Notes: generated by a model not told the origin, from the sequence alone. Shown: positions 23,372 through 49,296, numbered from the stretch's first letter. The stretch: 64,000 nt of DNA from Linum tenue (GCA_946122785.1 CAMGYJ010000002.1:57623703-57687702); one strand, 5' to 3'. Program-made: numbers and translations.

Positions 23372-26300
23372 TTAAATTTTGTTCCATTAGTGTTGAACAT
23401 GGAAGACAATCTCTATACTGCGCTGCTTCAAGAATATCATTAATATATTTTCGATGACATAACAAGATTCCTACTCAGTTCTATTGATCTCCAATCCTAG
23501 GAAGTAAGAAGCTTCACCCAGCTGCTTCAGATTGAAAGCTTCTCGCAGAGACTGGGTTAATTCCTGAATACCATGTGTGTCACTGCCAGTGACAATCATA
23601 TCGTCAACATACAAGAACAACATTGTGTTACCATGTAATGTCTGGCGTGTAAACATCGAAGGATCATTTTGACTTTGAATAAATCCAAATTACAGTATCG
23701 TACTATGGAACTTCTCAAACCATGCCCTTGGTGCCTGTTTCAAGCCATATAGTGATCTTTTCAATTTACAAACCATACATGGTGCTCCCTTTTCATAGCC
23801 TTCTGGACACTCCATGTAAATCGTTTCTTTCAAATCTCCATGGAGGAAAGCATTCTTCACATCAAACTGAATAATTTGCCCCTTTTTCATAGTTGCGGCA
23901 GCAAGAACACTCCATACTGTTTGCATCTTTGCAACAGGTGCAAACGTCTCATCATAGTCTATACCATACTCATGTCAAAACCCATGAGCAATAAGCTTTG
24001 CTTTATACTGTTCCAAAGACCCATCTAGCTTCATCTTCACATTGTAAACCCAACGACAACCGATGACTGAACTTCCAAGAACTCGTGGAACCAATTCCCA
24101 TGTGTCATTTTCTTCAAGAGCGCGCATATCTTCCTTCATTGCAGATTCCCAGTTTATATGACCCTTAGCAAATTGGTAATGACTTGGAATGGGTATCGAC
24201 TCTGCTGAAAACCCCACATAATCCCTTAATCTTTTCAGTGGCTGTCCCATTGTAGCTCGCGAAGACCTGCGTAGTTCAGGAAAAGGAGGTGGTGTGTCCA
24301 AAGCACCATCCGAACCACCAGCAGAACCACTAGTCGAAGAAGAGCTAGTAAATGATGATGATGACTCACCAGACGAAGTACCATGGTTGGGAGAATGAGG
24401 CAAAACTGAGTTTTGTGGAGCTGATTCGGACGAAGACGAGTGCACATGCGAGTCTAATAAAGGCGAGGAAGAGCCATTGAATTCCTCCAAACCTGTATGC
24501 GAAGAAGAGCCATCCAATTCCACCGAACCCGTAGATGGGCCACCTGTGCTGAATAATGAGAGGGATTGACGAGTTTCAACACGCCAACTCATCCCTAACA
24601 GCAAGAGCCTGAACAAACGATGGTAACGACTGCAGAAAATCCATGTCTCTGTGATCCCGATGATCGGATGAGGGGAAATACATAATTTGCTCAAGGAAAA
24701 TGACATGACATGAAATATGCATGCGGCGAGCGACTGGATCGTCATAACACAAATACCCCTTGTGTTGACTATTATATCTAATAAACACACAACGAGCTGT
24801 CTTGGGAGATAACTTGTCACATGTTTTCTTATGATGCAACACAAAGTAGAGACAGCAAACACCAGGAGCCGCAAATAGTCGGGAAGTTTAGAATAGAGAC
24901 GCTGAAAAGGAGACGACTACCCAAGGACAGGAGTAATTTGTCTATTAATCAGGTACAAAACTGTACTAACCGTTCCAACCAAAAAACCATGTGGAATACG
25001 AGAATGAAATAGTAGGGCACATGTAAGTTCTAAGACATGTCGATGCTTGCGTTCGACTAACCCATTCTGTTGGGAGACACCTGGGCAAGACTATTGAGGC
25101 AAAATCCCGTGAGAATCATAAAACTCAAGCAAAGGGTGGGAACTGAATTCCCCACTAGGATTGGACCGAATAACCTTCACCTTTTTACCAAACTGAGTCA
25201 ACACCATCTGAACAAAGTGTCGAGCATGAGTGATCAACTCAGATTTTCTGCGAAGAAAATAAATCCAGGAAAACCGAGTGGCGTGATCGATGAAGAAAGC
25301 AAAGTAGCGATATCCCGTGCGAGACGGGGGACAGGGGAAGGACCCCAGAGATCAGTATGAACAAGCTCAAAATGTTCCTCATAAACAGTCTCATTAGAAG
25401 AGAAAGACAACTGTGAAGTTTTAGCTTCAATACAACTGATGCAGGAATGACAAGAAACCAAGTGAGAATCCAGCTTTCCAGGAAGTAAATTACTGCAAAA
25501 CATATCCAACAATCTGGTCTTGTGAGGGTGACCAAGGTGACAATGCCACAAATCCCACATAGTAGTCTGTTTCAAAATTTTCAAAGAGCCATGAGGCTTT
25601 ACGGTAGAAACCAAATCATCAACTATAGTCTCAAAATGGGGAGATTTATTAACTCAACTATGCAACAAAGAAGAGCTGGCCACGACAGTTCTTTATGTCG
25701 GCGTCCCATGAGGTAACGGCATCTCCAAATGACAGTCATCAAGAATGAACACACGACCAACCTTCTTACCCCTCCTTATCACCCTCCCTGTCGTCGGATC
25801 CTGCACAACACACCCGACTTTAGTAAACTTAACTTCACAGCCTGCTTCAGTCAATTGACCCATCGATACTAAGCTAGGAACTAGCCGAGGAATAAATAAA
25901 GTATCCTACAGTTTCACCCGGCTTGTAGTAGTAGTATCAATACCATGAAGGGGGAGACGTGCCCCATTGGCAACTTGTAGAAACAACACAGAGCTTGATT
26001 ATAAGGACGAAAAAGCAGAGAGATTACTAGTTATATGGTTAAATGCAGCGGAGTCAAATAACCATCGAGGATTACCTGAAGAGCCGCCCATAGCAAAGGC
26101 AGTCGTCAAAGCAACGTGTAAAGTCTCTTGTAGAACTTCAGCAACCAAACAATGAACAACCTCGGTAGTAAGAGCCGTACCAGATGCGACACCAGCGAAA
26201 CCAGAAGGAGTGACCTCCACCCCATAACTCGAGCCACTAGCGCCTCGGCCGTCACTAGTTGCGCGTCAGCCACCAGCAGGACGAGAACTCCCTAATGAAG

Positions 26301-26827
26301 AATAATCACCAGACTTGCCTTTGCGAGCAAGAGACTTACATTACAGAATTATGTGTCCCAAGCGCTTGCAATATATACATTCATTGTGACGCTTGCAATT
26401 GGGTTGAATATGGTCAACCTCCTGACAAAAATGACAAGTCGGATGACTTGTATCTCCTTGCTGAAAAATTGGTTTCCCCGCCCCCCGCGGCTGATAGCAA
26501 ATGCATAATCACCAAACCTCGACTGATCAAGCTGCGTTTGACTCCAAAGTCGAGTCTCTTCGCGAATGAGTTCACCAAGAGCTTCATCAATGGTCCCAAC
26601 TCCCAACCTAGTGATGCAGCAAAGAAGCGCGAATAGCTTCAAATGCTCGACGCAATTTCATAAGAAATTGCATAAGACGAGCACAGGATCTCTCCTTCAG
26701 AACTTCCTCAGAGGCCACAACGGACAACAAAGAAGCAAATAAAAGATCATATTCAACCCATAAGGTAGACAAAGCCTGATAATAAGTCCAACCCTGTCCA
26801 AATACATACCATTGTCAATGTCATACG

Positions 26828-27445
26828 CATAGGCGGAGGCAGCCCTATTGGGCATTGTCCCGAGACAGGGGTAAATTTTGGGAGGAACAAAAATAGTCCA
26901 TATATGTTTATACAAAGGATGGAATACAACACCCAGTACGTCGTATTTTGTCATTATATCACAATTCATTACTTGATCATAAATTAACATTAAATTGATT
27001 TATTATACTATAGACGAAATCTCAATTGGAAAAAATCTCTTTTGTCCATATGCCTATTCAATAATTTGCCCATCAATCTTGAAGCACTCCATGGGCAACG
27101 CCGATTCCACTAGTTTTGACGGCAAGTGCAGATAAAATATTTTCCAACTTTGAGCTATATCACGTGCGAACTTCGAAGTCGAATTCACGACCAGTTTGCT
27201 AATGATTGTTTAGTGAGATCCATTAAAAAGGACTTACCTAAGAGTGTAAACAATGGAATATTTTGTGTTTCTTCATAATATGAAAACTCGTATTATTGTT
27301 TATGAAAATACCGATTGTAGTAGTCGTTATTTTTTATATATAAAATTTATTTAAATATTATTAATTATTTATACTTATTAAATATTTATATAATTATAAT
27401 ATGAAAAGAGGGCAGGGGTAGTTTGAAATCCTGCATTCGCCACTA
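26828..27445. mobile_element. hAT-type MITE (left arm)
   Basis: Mirror of 50014-50631. The ends CATAGGCGGAGGC and GCCACTA are weak inverted repeats, flanked by an 8-bp duplication with one mismatch (GTCATACG 26820-26827, TTCATACG 27446-27453). AT-rich interior without a gene. Confidence 0.65.
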
Positions 27446-27656
27446 TTCATACGTACCAAGCCACACGACTGTTATGTAAAGCATAAACTAGCATCAACAG
27501 TTCAACACTAACATCACCATCTGTCATAAAAGAAAGCATTGGCATGTTTTTATCCATCAAAATTGATATCATATGAAAAATAAATAATAGCACTTTAAGT
27601 GCTTCTATGATATTTTTTTAATGCCATTTCCCTTTACTATCAAATCATAAATAACT

Positions 27657-28162
27657 GGCTTTACGATCTCGGTGGATGCGGGATGCCTGGCGGGACAAGG
27701 AAGGGACTGGGAGCTGTAATTAGGAAGAGGGATGGCGGTTTTGTGGCGGCGGCGGTGAAGAGGACGCGGAGGCAGTGGGAGGCGATGGAAGCAGAGGTGA
27801 TGGCGGTGAAGTTCGGGATGGAGATGGCTCATCGGTTTCACCTACACTCAATCGCAATCCAGACCGACTGTCTGCAGGTGGAACGTCTCATTACAGGCCA
27901 GGTGGTTTCCCAAGTTGAAGTGGGCAAGATACCAAAAGAGATCAAGGAGATGGGCCAGGCCTTCCAACACATAGAATGGATCCATATTCCTAGGAAGCAA
28001 AATAGAGTGGCACATGAAATGACCCATATTGCTTGTAATTGGGAGGAAATTGAGTGTTGGGTGGATAGGCCACCAATTATCCTAGTTGCTCTCCTTAATG
28101 AGGAACTAGCTTGTCTAAACATTGATGATTAAATAAAACAGGTGTTGATTTTCAAAAAAAAA
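27657..28162 (+). pseudogene. 5'-truncated LINE insertion with RNase H domain, frameshifted (left arm)
   Basis: This is flanked by a 15-bp target duplication AAATCATAAATAACT (27642-27656 and 28163-28177) and ends in a poly-A run, the hallmark of LINE retroposition. The frame encodes a plant RVT_3-type RNase H domain: VDAG, AEVMAVKFGMEMA, AIQTDCLQVERLI and IPRKQNRVAHEM. Compared with the right arm one base is missing near 27700 (AAGGAAGGG against AAGGAATGGG), which separates the first catalytic Asp from the rest. Confidence 0.8.
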
Positions 28163-28177
28163 AAATCATAAATAACT

Positions 28178-29108
28178 ACCCACCACTTAGTTTTCAAACT
28201 CGCTCGAAATCAACTCAACCAAGCAAGAGGAATGGTATCAATCCAGAGTTGAGAAATAAGTAACTAAGGATTGAAATATCGTATCTACTAGCGGTTCGAC
28301 CAGAAAAACCTTCTACCGTAAGCTAAATTGGTAGGCGGTATTTAGCGATATGAAACAATTGAACCACGATTTTAGCTGACTTTTCTTGTATTTATTTCAA
28401 TCCTTACAAGTAACTGATTTTGTATTACACTTGGTTTCTTCATGGCGTAAAATGTAACATGTTGGATCAGATTGTAATGTTTCCATCAATTGTGCAATGA
28501 AGACGAATCGAAAACGGTACATCCAATTTTTTTTTTCAGTACCCATTTGATTCAGATCCTATCCACCCGGTCAAAGCCAGAGTCAAGGTCCGACCAATTC
28601 AACTTACAAGGAGTGCAACAGCCATGGAATACTAGGATGTCCTGTTTAGTCTGAGGAACATATGACCTCAAAAGAACAAAAAGAGCACAATGGAATTCAA
28701 GCAGATCAATTAAACAACTCCAAGGAACCTACGAATTACGAAATACAAGCAACATTTTATATCTGTACATTTGATTTCAAAGTTCCGACGTGGAGCCAAC
28801 GCCATAGTTTGTGAGTATGAATACTGTTTTTGATTATGGTATATTACAACGTCTTTGTAATCCTTTACGGACACATTCAATTTTATGACCAAGTATGATG
28901 GATGTACAAAGAAACATGCTGCTGGCTACAAGATTTTTGGGTAGCAGCACAATGAAAAGAGATTACTTACACAAAAAGCATTCTTCTTTCTCTGCTTTTT
29001 TTTCCAATCATGTGCTTTCTCATTTAGCTTGTACACTTCCAAAAACAAATCATCGGGGCAAAAACAGAAAGCCGATTCTTCACAATTGAGATATTTAGAG
29101 AGACGCAT
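28178..29108 (-). other. 3' flank of the left EDR1-like gene
   Basis: Non-coding DNA, essentially identical to 48350-49281 in the right arm. It should hold the 3' UTR of the kinase gene. No other gene is seen. Confidence 0.5.
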
Positions 29109-35557
<6,449 letters not shown>

Positions 35558-36072
35558 TCCCCCCGGGGCGATTGTTTCCCTCCAATAGAAAATTCTTGCT
35601 TAAGGCTTTGCTGAATTTTATCTTCGTTCTTCTTTTTCTTCTCCTTCTTGTTTCCTGGACTTTTTTTTTTTTCGCTTTTCTAATTTTCTCGCGTTTTCCC
35701 TCACTTTCCCTCGGTTTCTCGTCTCTGTTCTGTTTGGTGCCGGGAGGTCAAGTACTGTAGATGCCAGAGACGAAAAAGTGGAGTAGTTACTAACTTGGAA
35801 CTTGGAAGAAGAAACTTATTAACGAAGTGGTATATTGTACTGGTGTCCGGTTCGCCAAAGAAGGCTGGGTTTGGGGTTTATTTACGATAAATTGCCATCT
35901 TGACGGGATCTTTTTTTGTTGGCTACGTTGACGGCGATAGCGACAGAAAGTTAACGCGCCAATGTGACGGGGACGCGGTGCTTACGTGGAGGGAAACGTC
36001 GCAACTTTCTGATTTTTAGTTTATATTTTATTTATGAACTTTGTGTATATTTTTCTTTTCCAATAGATGAGA
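35558..36072 (-). promoter_or_regulatory. 5' flank of the left EDR1-like gene, up to the inverted-repeat border
   Basis: Only about 515 bp upstream of the start codon is shared with the right copy; beyond 36072 the sequence is spacer. A pyrimidine-rich leader (CTTTTTCTTCTCCTTCTTG) is near 35630. In the one stretch compared (145 bp near 35870-36010) the arms differ at four positions. No clear TATA box was identified. Confidence 0.5.
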
Positions 36073-36465
36073 GATTATTCATTTTGGTTTTGCCTAAACA
36101 AAAAAATTCCTGTTTTCGGAACCGGATGAAAGACCAGACCGAAAAAAATTTAGTGATTTAGCGTTTAGTGGTTAACAGTTACAAAATTTTTGGTGAATCG
36201 TTGATAGAACCGTTCATGATATATAACATATAAGGCTTGTATATTACACTAATTTAAAAATGAAGTTATGATTGACCATAAACAATTTCAAAATCATATC
36301 ATCACCAAAATATCTAATAAATCATTCAAATCATCTCACAAAAGAAAATTATATTTTTAATTCAAATTAAAAATTAAGATGTCAGTCGGTAGTGGATAAC
36401 GTAAAGTCGACAACAAGGTTCGAATGAGAAGAAGAAGCATATATAAAATTAATATGAGTTATAGG

Positions 36466-36938
36466 TATAATATGCCCCTCTACTATGACGTTTTATCAAA
36501 CATGCCCCTCTACTATTTTTAATCAAATATGCCCCTGTACTTTGAAAAAATTATCAAACATGCCCTTCTGTTAAAATTTCGATTGAAAAAATCGTCAATC
36601 ATGGTTGAATTGAGATTTAGACAACCCGACATCGACAAATGGGAAGGAAATGTCAGTTTTGTCCCCTGTTCTATTTCCCTGGGTCTTTTCAAAATGAAAT
36701 TATTTGAATGATTTGATTATACAAAAGAACCAAAAGAAATTCTAAAGTGAATTTATTAGGGATATTTTAGTCATTTGTGTCGCCCAAACTAAAGTTCGGC
36801 ATTGGTTAACGGTTTTTAGATGAAAATTTTAACAAAAGAGCATGTTTGTTCATTTTTACAAAGCACAGGGCATGTTTGATGTAAAAAATAGTAGAAGGGC
36901 ATGTTTGATAAAACGTCATAGTAGAGGGGCATATTATA
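36466..36938. mobile_element. MITE with long terminal inverted repeats (ATGCCCCTCTACT)
   Basis: The left end (TATAATATGCCCCTCTACTA, then GACGTTTTATCAAACATGCC) is mirrored at the right end up to 36938, giving inverted repeats of about 75 bp with few mismatches. Within each end the phrase ATGCCCCT-TACT recurs three times. There is no coding frame and no clear target duplication. The superfamily is unknown. Confidence 0.7.
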
Positions 36939-37914
36939 TATATAACCCAGTTAATATTTATGGTTTGATGGTCTTAGTGTATGTTAAAGTATTTTTTTAA
37001 TTATTTTTTGTTAAAATAGTGAACTAGTGGACCAGTTAAACCGTGGTGGTTCATCAAATTTTATGTTGAACCGTGAAAAATTATTTGATCCATTAATAAC
37101 CGTCCAAACAATGAACTGGACTGTTATCATAACTGGTTTGATGGTTTTACTGGCCCAACCATTGATCTGTTTCGATTTTTATAACAATGGAAAAAATATT
37201 GTTACAAAGTTGGGTTTCTTACAAAAATATTGCATTTTTAAAAAACACTTATCCAAAATACAGTAGTTCAAAAATTTATTTCAAAATTATGTTCCAAACT
37301 CCGAATATAGTAATTGGGGCGTGCACGTCCCGATTGAGTTTGCTATGCAAAAAAAGAGTTAATTGGGACTAGGACAAATCCAATTAAGGCATCCGCGCCA
37401 CAAATGACATTTTCTCCCTTTAATTCCCCACCTGCCTGTCACATCTTCTGTTCTTCTCTGACGTAAATAAAAAAAATTCTCAAAGAGTTTGCAAGTAGAA
37501 AGTATCTCCTGACACATTCCGTCCAAACTAAATCCCGAACAGAACCACCTATTGATGTTAGTCATCTCGTACACGAGGAAGAGAAATGGGGAAGGGAAGA
37601 GTAGAGTGATCCTACTTGCACACCTCCACCTACAAGGGCGCCTTACCCTGCCAGGTTTAGAAAAAGAAAGGGCGGTCAAGACTACGATTTTCATAAGTTT
37701 TTAGGGATGTGAAGAAATATTAATATAGGCATGCCCTTCTTAGAAGTTATAGCTAAGATGCCTCAGTACTCAGAGTTTACGAAGAAAATTATTTATAAAA
37801 AGAAAAGGTTGAGCGATATAGCATCAGTGCAATTGGGAGAGGAATGTTCTGCGGTGCTTAACCAGTTGCGAAGCTCGGAAAAACTTAGGTATACATGGAG
37901 CTTAACCCTACCAT

Positions 37915-39960
37915 GAACTACCAATGAATCCAAAGTCCCTCAAAGCCTTGTGGATTATGATGCCAACATCAACGTGATGTTATGCGAGCTCTTCAAAAAA
38001 CTGCAACTAGGTAGCCTAGTACCAATTCATATGATGGTGAGGTTGGCGGATAAGTCATCCCGCCAACCTCGAGTATGGTCGAGGACGTTATGGTCGATGT
38101 AGGATCGTTTACCTTCCCTGTCGACTTCGTAGTCATGGATACAAGTAATTCGGACGCCACCATAATCCGAGGACGGTCCTTCTTAGCAATAGCCCAAACC
38201 ATGGTCGTCATGCACGGTGGGAAACTTACCTTTTGTGTTGGCTCGACACATGTCATATTTAATATGGAGGAAGGAATGGAACGGGACCATGTCCAAGATG
38301 ATGGCATGACCCCTGAAAAGACCACGGAAACCCTATCGTCCGTAACTACATGTGTCTCGGACGACCCCCTAAAGGTATGTCTAATTTCAAGAGAACTTAA
38401 TGCACAAGACAGGATCGAGAAAGCATTGCACCGAAACAGTCTTGAGGGAGAAGGGGCGTTGGAATCAGGTGAAGAAGAATGCAAGCAAGTTCCGTTAGTT
38501 CCGACCCTTGCAACCTCCTATGCAGAACCTCCCAACCTATAATTAAAACCATTACGGGAACACTTAGAGTACGCTTACCTTGCATAGGTTGAAAAGCTAC
38601 CGGTAATCATAAATGCTTCTCTTACAGCCGAGCAGAAAGAATGCCTGATAGTTCAATAATGCAGGCTCAAGAAGGCTATTGCCTGAAAAATTACTGACAT
38701 CCAAGGGATCGATCCCTCCTTCTGCACACATAAATTTTAATAGAAGATAACCACAAAACGGTGGTACAACCTTTGAGGCGTTTAAACCCTCGCCAAAAAG
38801 AGGTTGTTAAGAAGGAGATTCTTAAACTTCTCGTGGCAGGATAATATTTCCTATCTCTGATAACCCATGGGCAAGTCTAGCCCAGCTGGTTTCTAAGAAG
38901 GGCGACATAACAATGGCTCCACATGATAACGGGGACTTGATCCCAATACGTATGTCACAAGATGACTTGTTTGTATTGACTACAGAAAGCTTAATGATGT
39001 CACTCAAAAGAATCACTTTCCCCATCCATTCATTGACCAAATGTTGGAACAGCTAGCCGGACAGCAATACTACTACTTCTTCTTTGATGGGATGTTGGAA
39101 TACTTCTAGATCCTAATCGATCCACTTGATCGGAAAAAAATATAACATCCCTTATGACACCTTTGCCTATCGCATGATTCCATTCGATCAATGCAACACC
39201 AAGACTACTTGCAAGCATTGCATGACCACAATCTTCAACGGTCTTTTGGAGAATGTCATGGAGGTCTTCATGGACGGCTTCTTGGTTTATGGAGACTCTT
39301 TCTCCCACTATATAGCAAATTTAGAGATGGTTTTGATTCACTTTGAAGAGACGCATCTGGCACTGAGTTGGTAGAAAAGCCATTTTATGGTCACCAAAGG
39401 CATTATCTTGGGCCATAAGATATCAAGGGAGGGCTTTGAGGTAGATCGAGCAAAAATAAAGGCCATCTCTAACCTTCCCTGCCCCACAATCAAAGATCTT
39501 ACTAGTGTAAATTTTTTATGTTTGGGGCATTGGTTTTATGGGTCATTTCCCCTCATTATTTAGCAACAAATATATCTTGGTGGTAGTTGATAATGTCTCC
39601 AAGTGGGCAGAATCAAAAGCGCTCGCTAAAAACAATGTGAGACCTATGGGAAAGTTTTTTCACTAACTCTTCTCACGGTTCGGAGCCCCTCGAGCTATAA
39701 TAAGTGACTAAAGCACTCATTTCTAAAGCCCATTTGATAAAATCTTCGAACATTTTGGGGTGCACCGTCGCTTTTCAACAACATATTACCCCTAGATAAG
39801 TGGGCAAGTAGAGCTCACTAATAGAAAGCTAAAGTAAATTCTCCAAAAGACCGTGGATAGTTCCTGTAAAAACTAGTCTAAAAGCTCACAAATACTCTTT
39901 GGGCATATCATACAACTTATAAATATATGATAGGAACATCCCCTTACTAGGTGGTTTACG
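37915..39960 (+). pseudogene. Degenerate Ty3/gypsy pol (protease, reverse transcriptase, integrase pieces)
   Basis: Protease-like DVGSFTFPVDFVVMDT and IIRGRSFLAIAQ (38090-38200); start of the reverse transcriptase region (LPVIINASLTAEQKE, 38595-38645, then LVAGxxFPISDNPWASLAQLVSKKGDI, about 38830-38910); reverse transcriptase DTFAYRMIPFDQCNTKTTCK and VFMDGFLVYG (39150-39300); integrase VWGIGFMGHFPSLFSNKYILVVVD (39516-39590) and FGAPRAIISD. Many stops and frame changes. The second Asp of the YxDD-type box is Gly, and the first integrase Asp (usual GIDFMG) is Gly. RNase H and the integrase zinc region are missing. The pattern resembles Athila/Tat-type elements. Inactive. Confidence 0.8.
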
Positions 39961-39999
39961 GCCAAAACACAATCAACCTAGGTTCCAACACAAACAAGG

Positions 40000-40976
40000 A
40001 GGGATGCCATACATTAACCTAGATAGGAAACATGATTTGCCTAAAAAAAACCCATCTTTACAAGCCTCTTTAACAAAATGGGGTCTTCTCTCTACCTAGG
40101 TTAGAATGAAAAATAGCTTGATAGGCAACACAACACAATCTTCCATGAAAATACCTCCAAATTCGTATTAAAATACACCCACACATAGATAATCATTCCA
40201 TACAATCAATCACATGGTAGAAGTTAGGGTTCACAAACACCCAAGTGAAAAGGGAAACTACTCCATGCTAGGAGAGGGAAAACACAAGGAGAAAGAATAA
40301 AAACCATCATGGAGATGCTTGAATCCTTCCTTGTGTAGAAAAAATCTTCCTTTGGGGAAGATTTTCCCAAATTCTTGCCTTGGAGTGAAAACCTAGCTTC
40401 TTCTCTCTTCTTGTTCGTCACTTTCTCTCTCTAGAATGTTAAAGTAGAAGGTTTTCTCACTCAATGTCTCCTCTTCTTTTCTTCCCTCATCTCAAGCCCC
40501 TTTTATACCCAAGTCGGGCTCAAATCACGGTCCCAGTTCACGACCGTGAACTCAAGGGGGGGACAGTGATCTCGGGCCAAAACACACAGGCCACATCATC
40601 ACTAACTCAGTTCACGGTCTCTAGCTTGGGTTCATGGTCTTACGACCGTGAACTGGCTTGAGTCTAGTGAGAACCAAAATTGCTCTGGACGCCTGGCGGT
40701 TCACGGTTTGCGGCCCAAGTTCACGGTCTCCCTGGCCGTGAACTCACTGCTTCCACCGTGATATGCTACTGCCTCCATCCTTTGACCCGATTTTGCGCCT
40801 TTTCGTCCAACTTTCAACTTCGGCGTTGGTTCCACCTGCTATAGACTGAAATGCAAAAAACGAGACACAACCCAGCATAAAACCAAATCTCCCGGAGCAT
40901 AAATGCCTCAAACGACTAAGGAAAATGGAGGTAAAAGTGTACAATTAAGCCTGAATAAAAGACGCATGATCATTCA
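40000..40976 (-). mobile_element. LTR-like fragment related to the gypsy LTRs in the arms, opposite orientation to the adjacent pol
   Basis: Read on the minus strand, GTACACTTTTACCTCC, GTTTGAGGC, GCTGGGTTGTGT and later the TCTCTCTCTAG and GAACCCTAA/CCTAGGT blocks follow the order of the LTR at 60013-61360, with much divergence. In the matching place it has its own row of short palindromes of the type GTTCACGRCCGTGAAC (about 40530-40745). The borders are approximate. Confidence 0.5.
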
Positions 40977-41393
40977 CCTAGCTTTAGTAGGACTTACACA
41001 ATTGATATTTTTTGGGTGACTGCATGATCATTGAATGACTTGAATTGTGCGAATCGCTTAAACCAATTTAAAGGGGATATGAAACCAAGTGCAAGATCAT
41101 TGAGTTCGTAGGTGTAGCTAGGAAGGGAGTTGGAAGACATGATCATTGCACCAACTCTCTTAGTTTAATGATCCTCACACCAAACACACCATAGATTATT
41201 GTTTCTATCCATTACATTGCATTGCTCCATGTTAGGGGGAAGGAACCGGACCCCGAATATCGCTTATTCTTTTCTTACAACTTGTGTGATTTTAGTATAG
41301 TTAATTAAACTTGAGAGCAAACCAAAAGATCGACTAGATAACAACCAAACTCTTGAGTAAGGCTAGGCTACCAACCTCAAGGAATACGACTTT

Positions 41394-41895
41394 TCTCATC
41401 TATTGGAAAAGAAAAATATACACAAAGTTGATAAATAAAATATAAACTAAAAATCAGAAAGTTGCGACGTTTCCCTCCACGTAAGCACCGCGTCCCCGTC
41501 ACATTGTCGCGTTAACTTTCCGTCGCTATCGCCGTCAACGTAGGCAACAAAAAATGATCCCGTCAAGATGGCAATTTATCGTAAATAAACCCCAAACCCA
41601 GCCTTCTTTGGCGAACCGGACACCAGTACAATATACCACTTCGTTAAGTTTCTTCTTCCAAGTTAGTAACTACTCCACTTTTTCGTCTCTGGCATCTACA
41701 GTACTTGACCTCCCGGCACCAAACAGAACAGAGGCGAGAAACCGAGGGAAAGTGAGGGAAAACGCGAGAAAATTAGAAAAGCGAAAAAAAAAGTCCAGGA
41801 AACAAGAAGGAGAAGAAAAAGAAGAACGAAGATAAAATTCAGCAAAGCCTTAAGCAAGAATTTTCTATTGGAGGGAAACAATCGCCCCGGGGGGA
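41394..41895 (+). promoter_or_regulatory. 5' flank of the right EDR1-like gene, up to the inverted-repeat border
   Basis: About 500 bp shared with the left copy. It should contain the 5' UTR, with a purine-rich stretch near 41780-41835. Any control element further upstream than this was left behind or replaced when the inverted copy arose. Confidence 0.5.
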
Positions 41896-48349
<6,454 letters not shown>

Positions 48350-49281
48350 ATGCGTCTCTCTAAATATCTCAATTGTGAAGAATCGGCTTTCTGTTTTTGC
48401 CCCGATGATTTGTTTTTGGAAGTGTACAAGCTAAATGAGAAAGCACATGATTGGAAAAAAAAGCAGAGAAAGAAGAATGCTTTTTGTGTAAGTAATCTCT
48501 TTTCATTGTGCTGCTACCCAAAAATCTTGTAGCCAGCAGCATGTTTCTTTGTACATCCATCATACTTGGTCATAAAATTGAATGTGTCCGTAAAGGATTA
48601 CAAAGACGTTGTAATATACCATAATCAAAAACAGTATTCATACTCACAAACTATGGCGTTGGCTCCACGTCGGAACTTTGAAATCAAATGTACAGATATA
48701 AAATGTTGCTTGTATTTCGTAATTCGTAGGTTCCTTGGAGTTGTTTAATTGATCTGCTTGAATTCCATTGTGCTCTTTTTGTTCTTTTGAGGTCATATGT
48801 TCCTCAGACTAAACAGGACATCCTAGTATTCCATGGCTGTTGCACTCCTTGTAAGTTGAATTGGTCGGACCTTGACTCTGGCTTTGACCGGGTGGATAGG
48901 ATCTGAATCAAATGGGTACTGAAAAAAAAAATTGGATGTACCGTTTTCGATTCGTCTTCATTGCACAATTGATGGAAACATTACAATCTGATCCAACATG
49001 TTACATTTTACGCCATGAAGAAACCAAGTGTAATACAAAATCAGTTACTTGTAAGGATTGAAATAAATACAAGAAAAGTCAGCTAAAATCGTGGTTCAAT
49101 TGTTTCATATCGCTAAATACCGCCTACCAATTTAGCTTACGGTAGAAGGTTTTTCTGGTCGAACCGCTAGTAGATACGATATTTCAATCCTTAGTTACTT
49201 ATTTCTCAACTCTGGATTGATACCATTCCTCTTGCTTGGTTGAGTTGATTTCGAGCGAGTTTGAAAACTAAGTGGTGGGTA
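48350..49281 (+). other. 3' flank of the right EDR1-like gene
   Basis: Non-coding and nearly identical to the left arm. It should hold the 3' UTR. It ends at the target duplication of the LINE fragment. No other gene is seen. Confidence 0.5.
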
Positions 49282-49296
49282 GTTATTTATGATTTT

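Larger units (their letters stand above)
17976..26819 (-). mobile_element. Degenerate Ty1/copia retrotransposon (left arm), split by MITE and CACTA
   Basis: Mirror of the copia element at 50640-59478, with the same gag, protease, integrase and reverse-transcriptase frames and the same in-frame stops. Interruptions: MITE 22938-23371 and CACTA 18048-22777. The long frame at 23975-24874 is identical in predicted protein to its right-arm partner, so both were fixed before, or equalised after, the duplication. No LTRs of its own were found. Confidence 0.85.
36073..41393. other. Spacer of the inverted repeat (5.3 kb)
   Basis: Unique DNA between the two arms and the two head-to-head kinase genes. 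It contains a MITE at 36466-36938, degenerate gypsy pol at 37915-39960 and a related LTR fragment at about 40000-40976. The segments 36073-36465, 36939-37914 and 40977-41393 show no recognisable feature. Confidence 0.85.
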
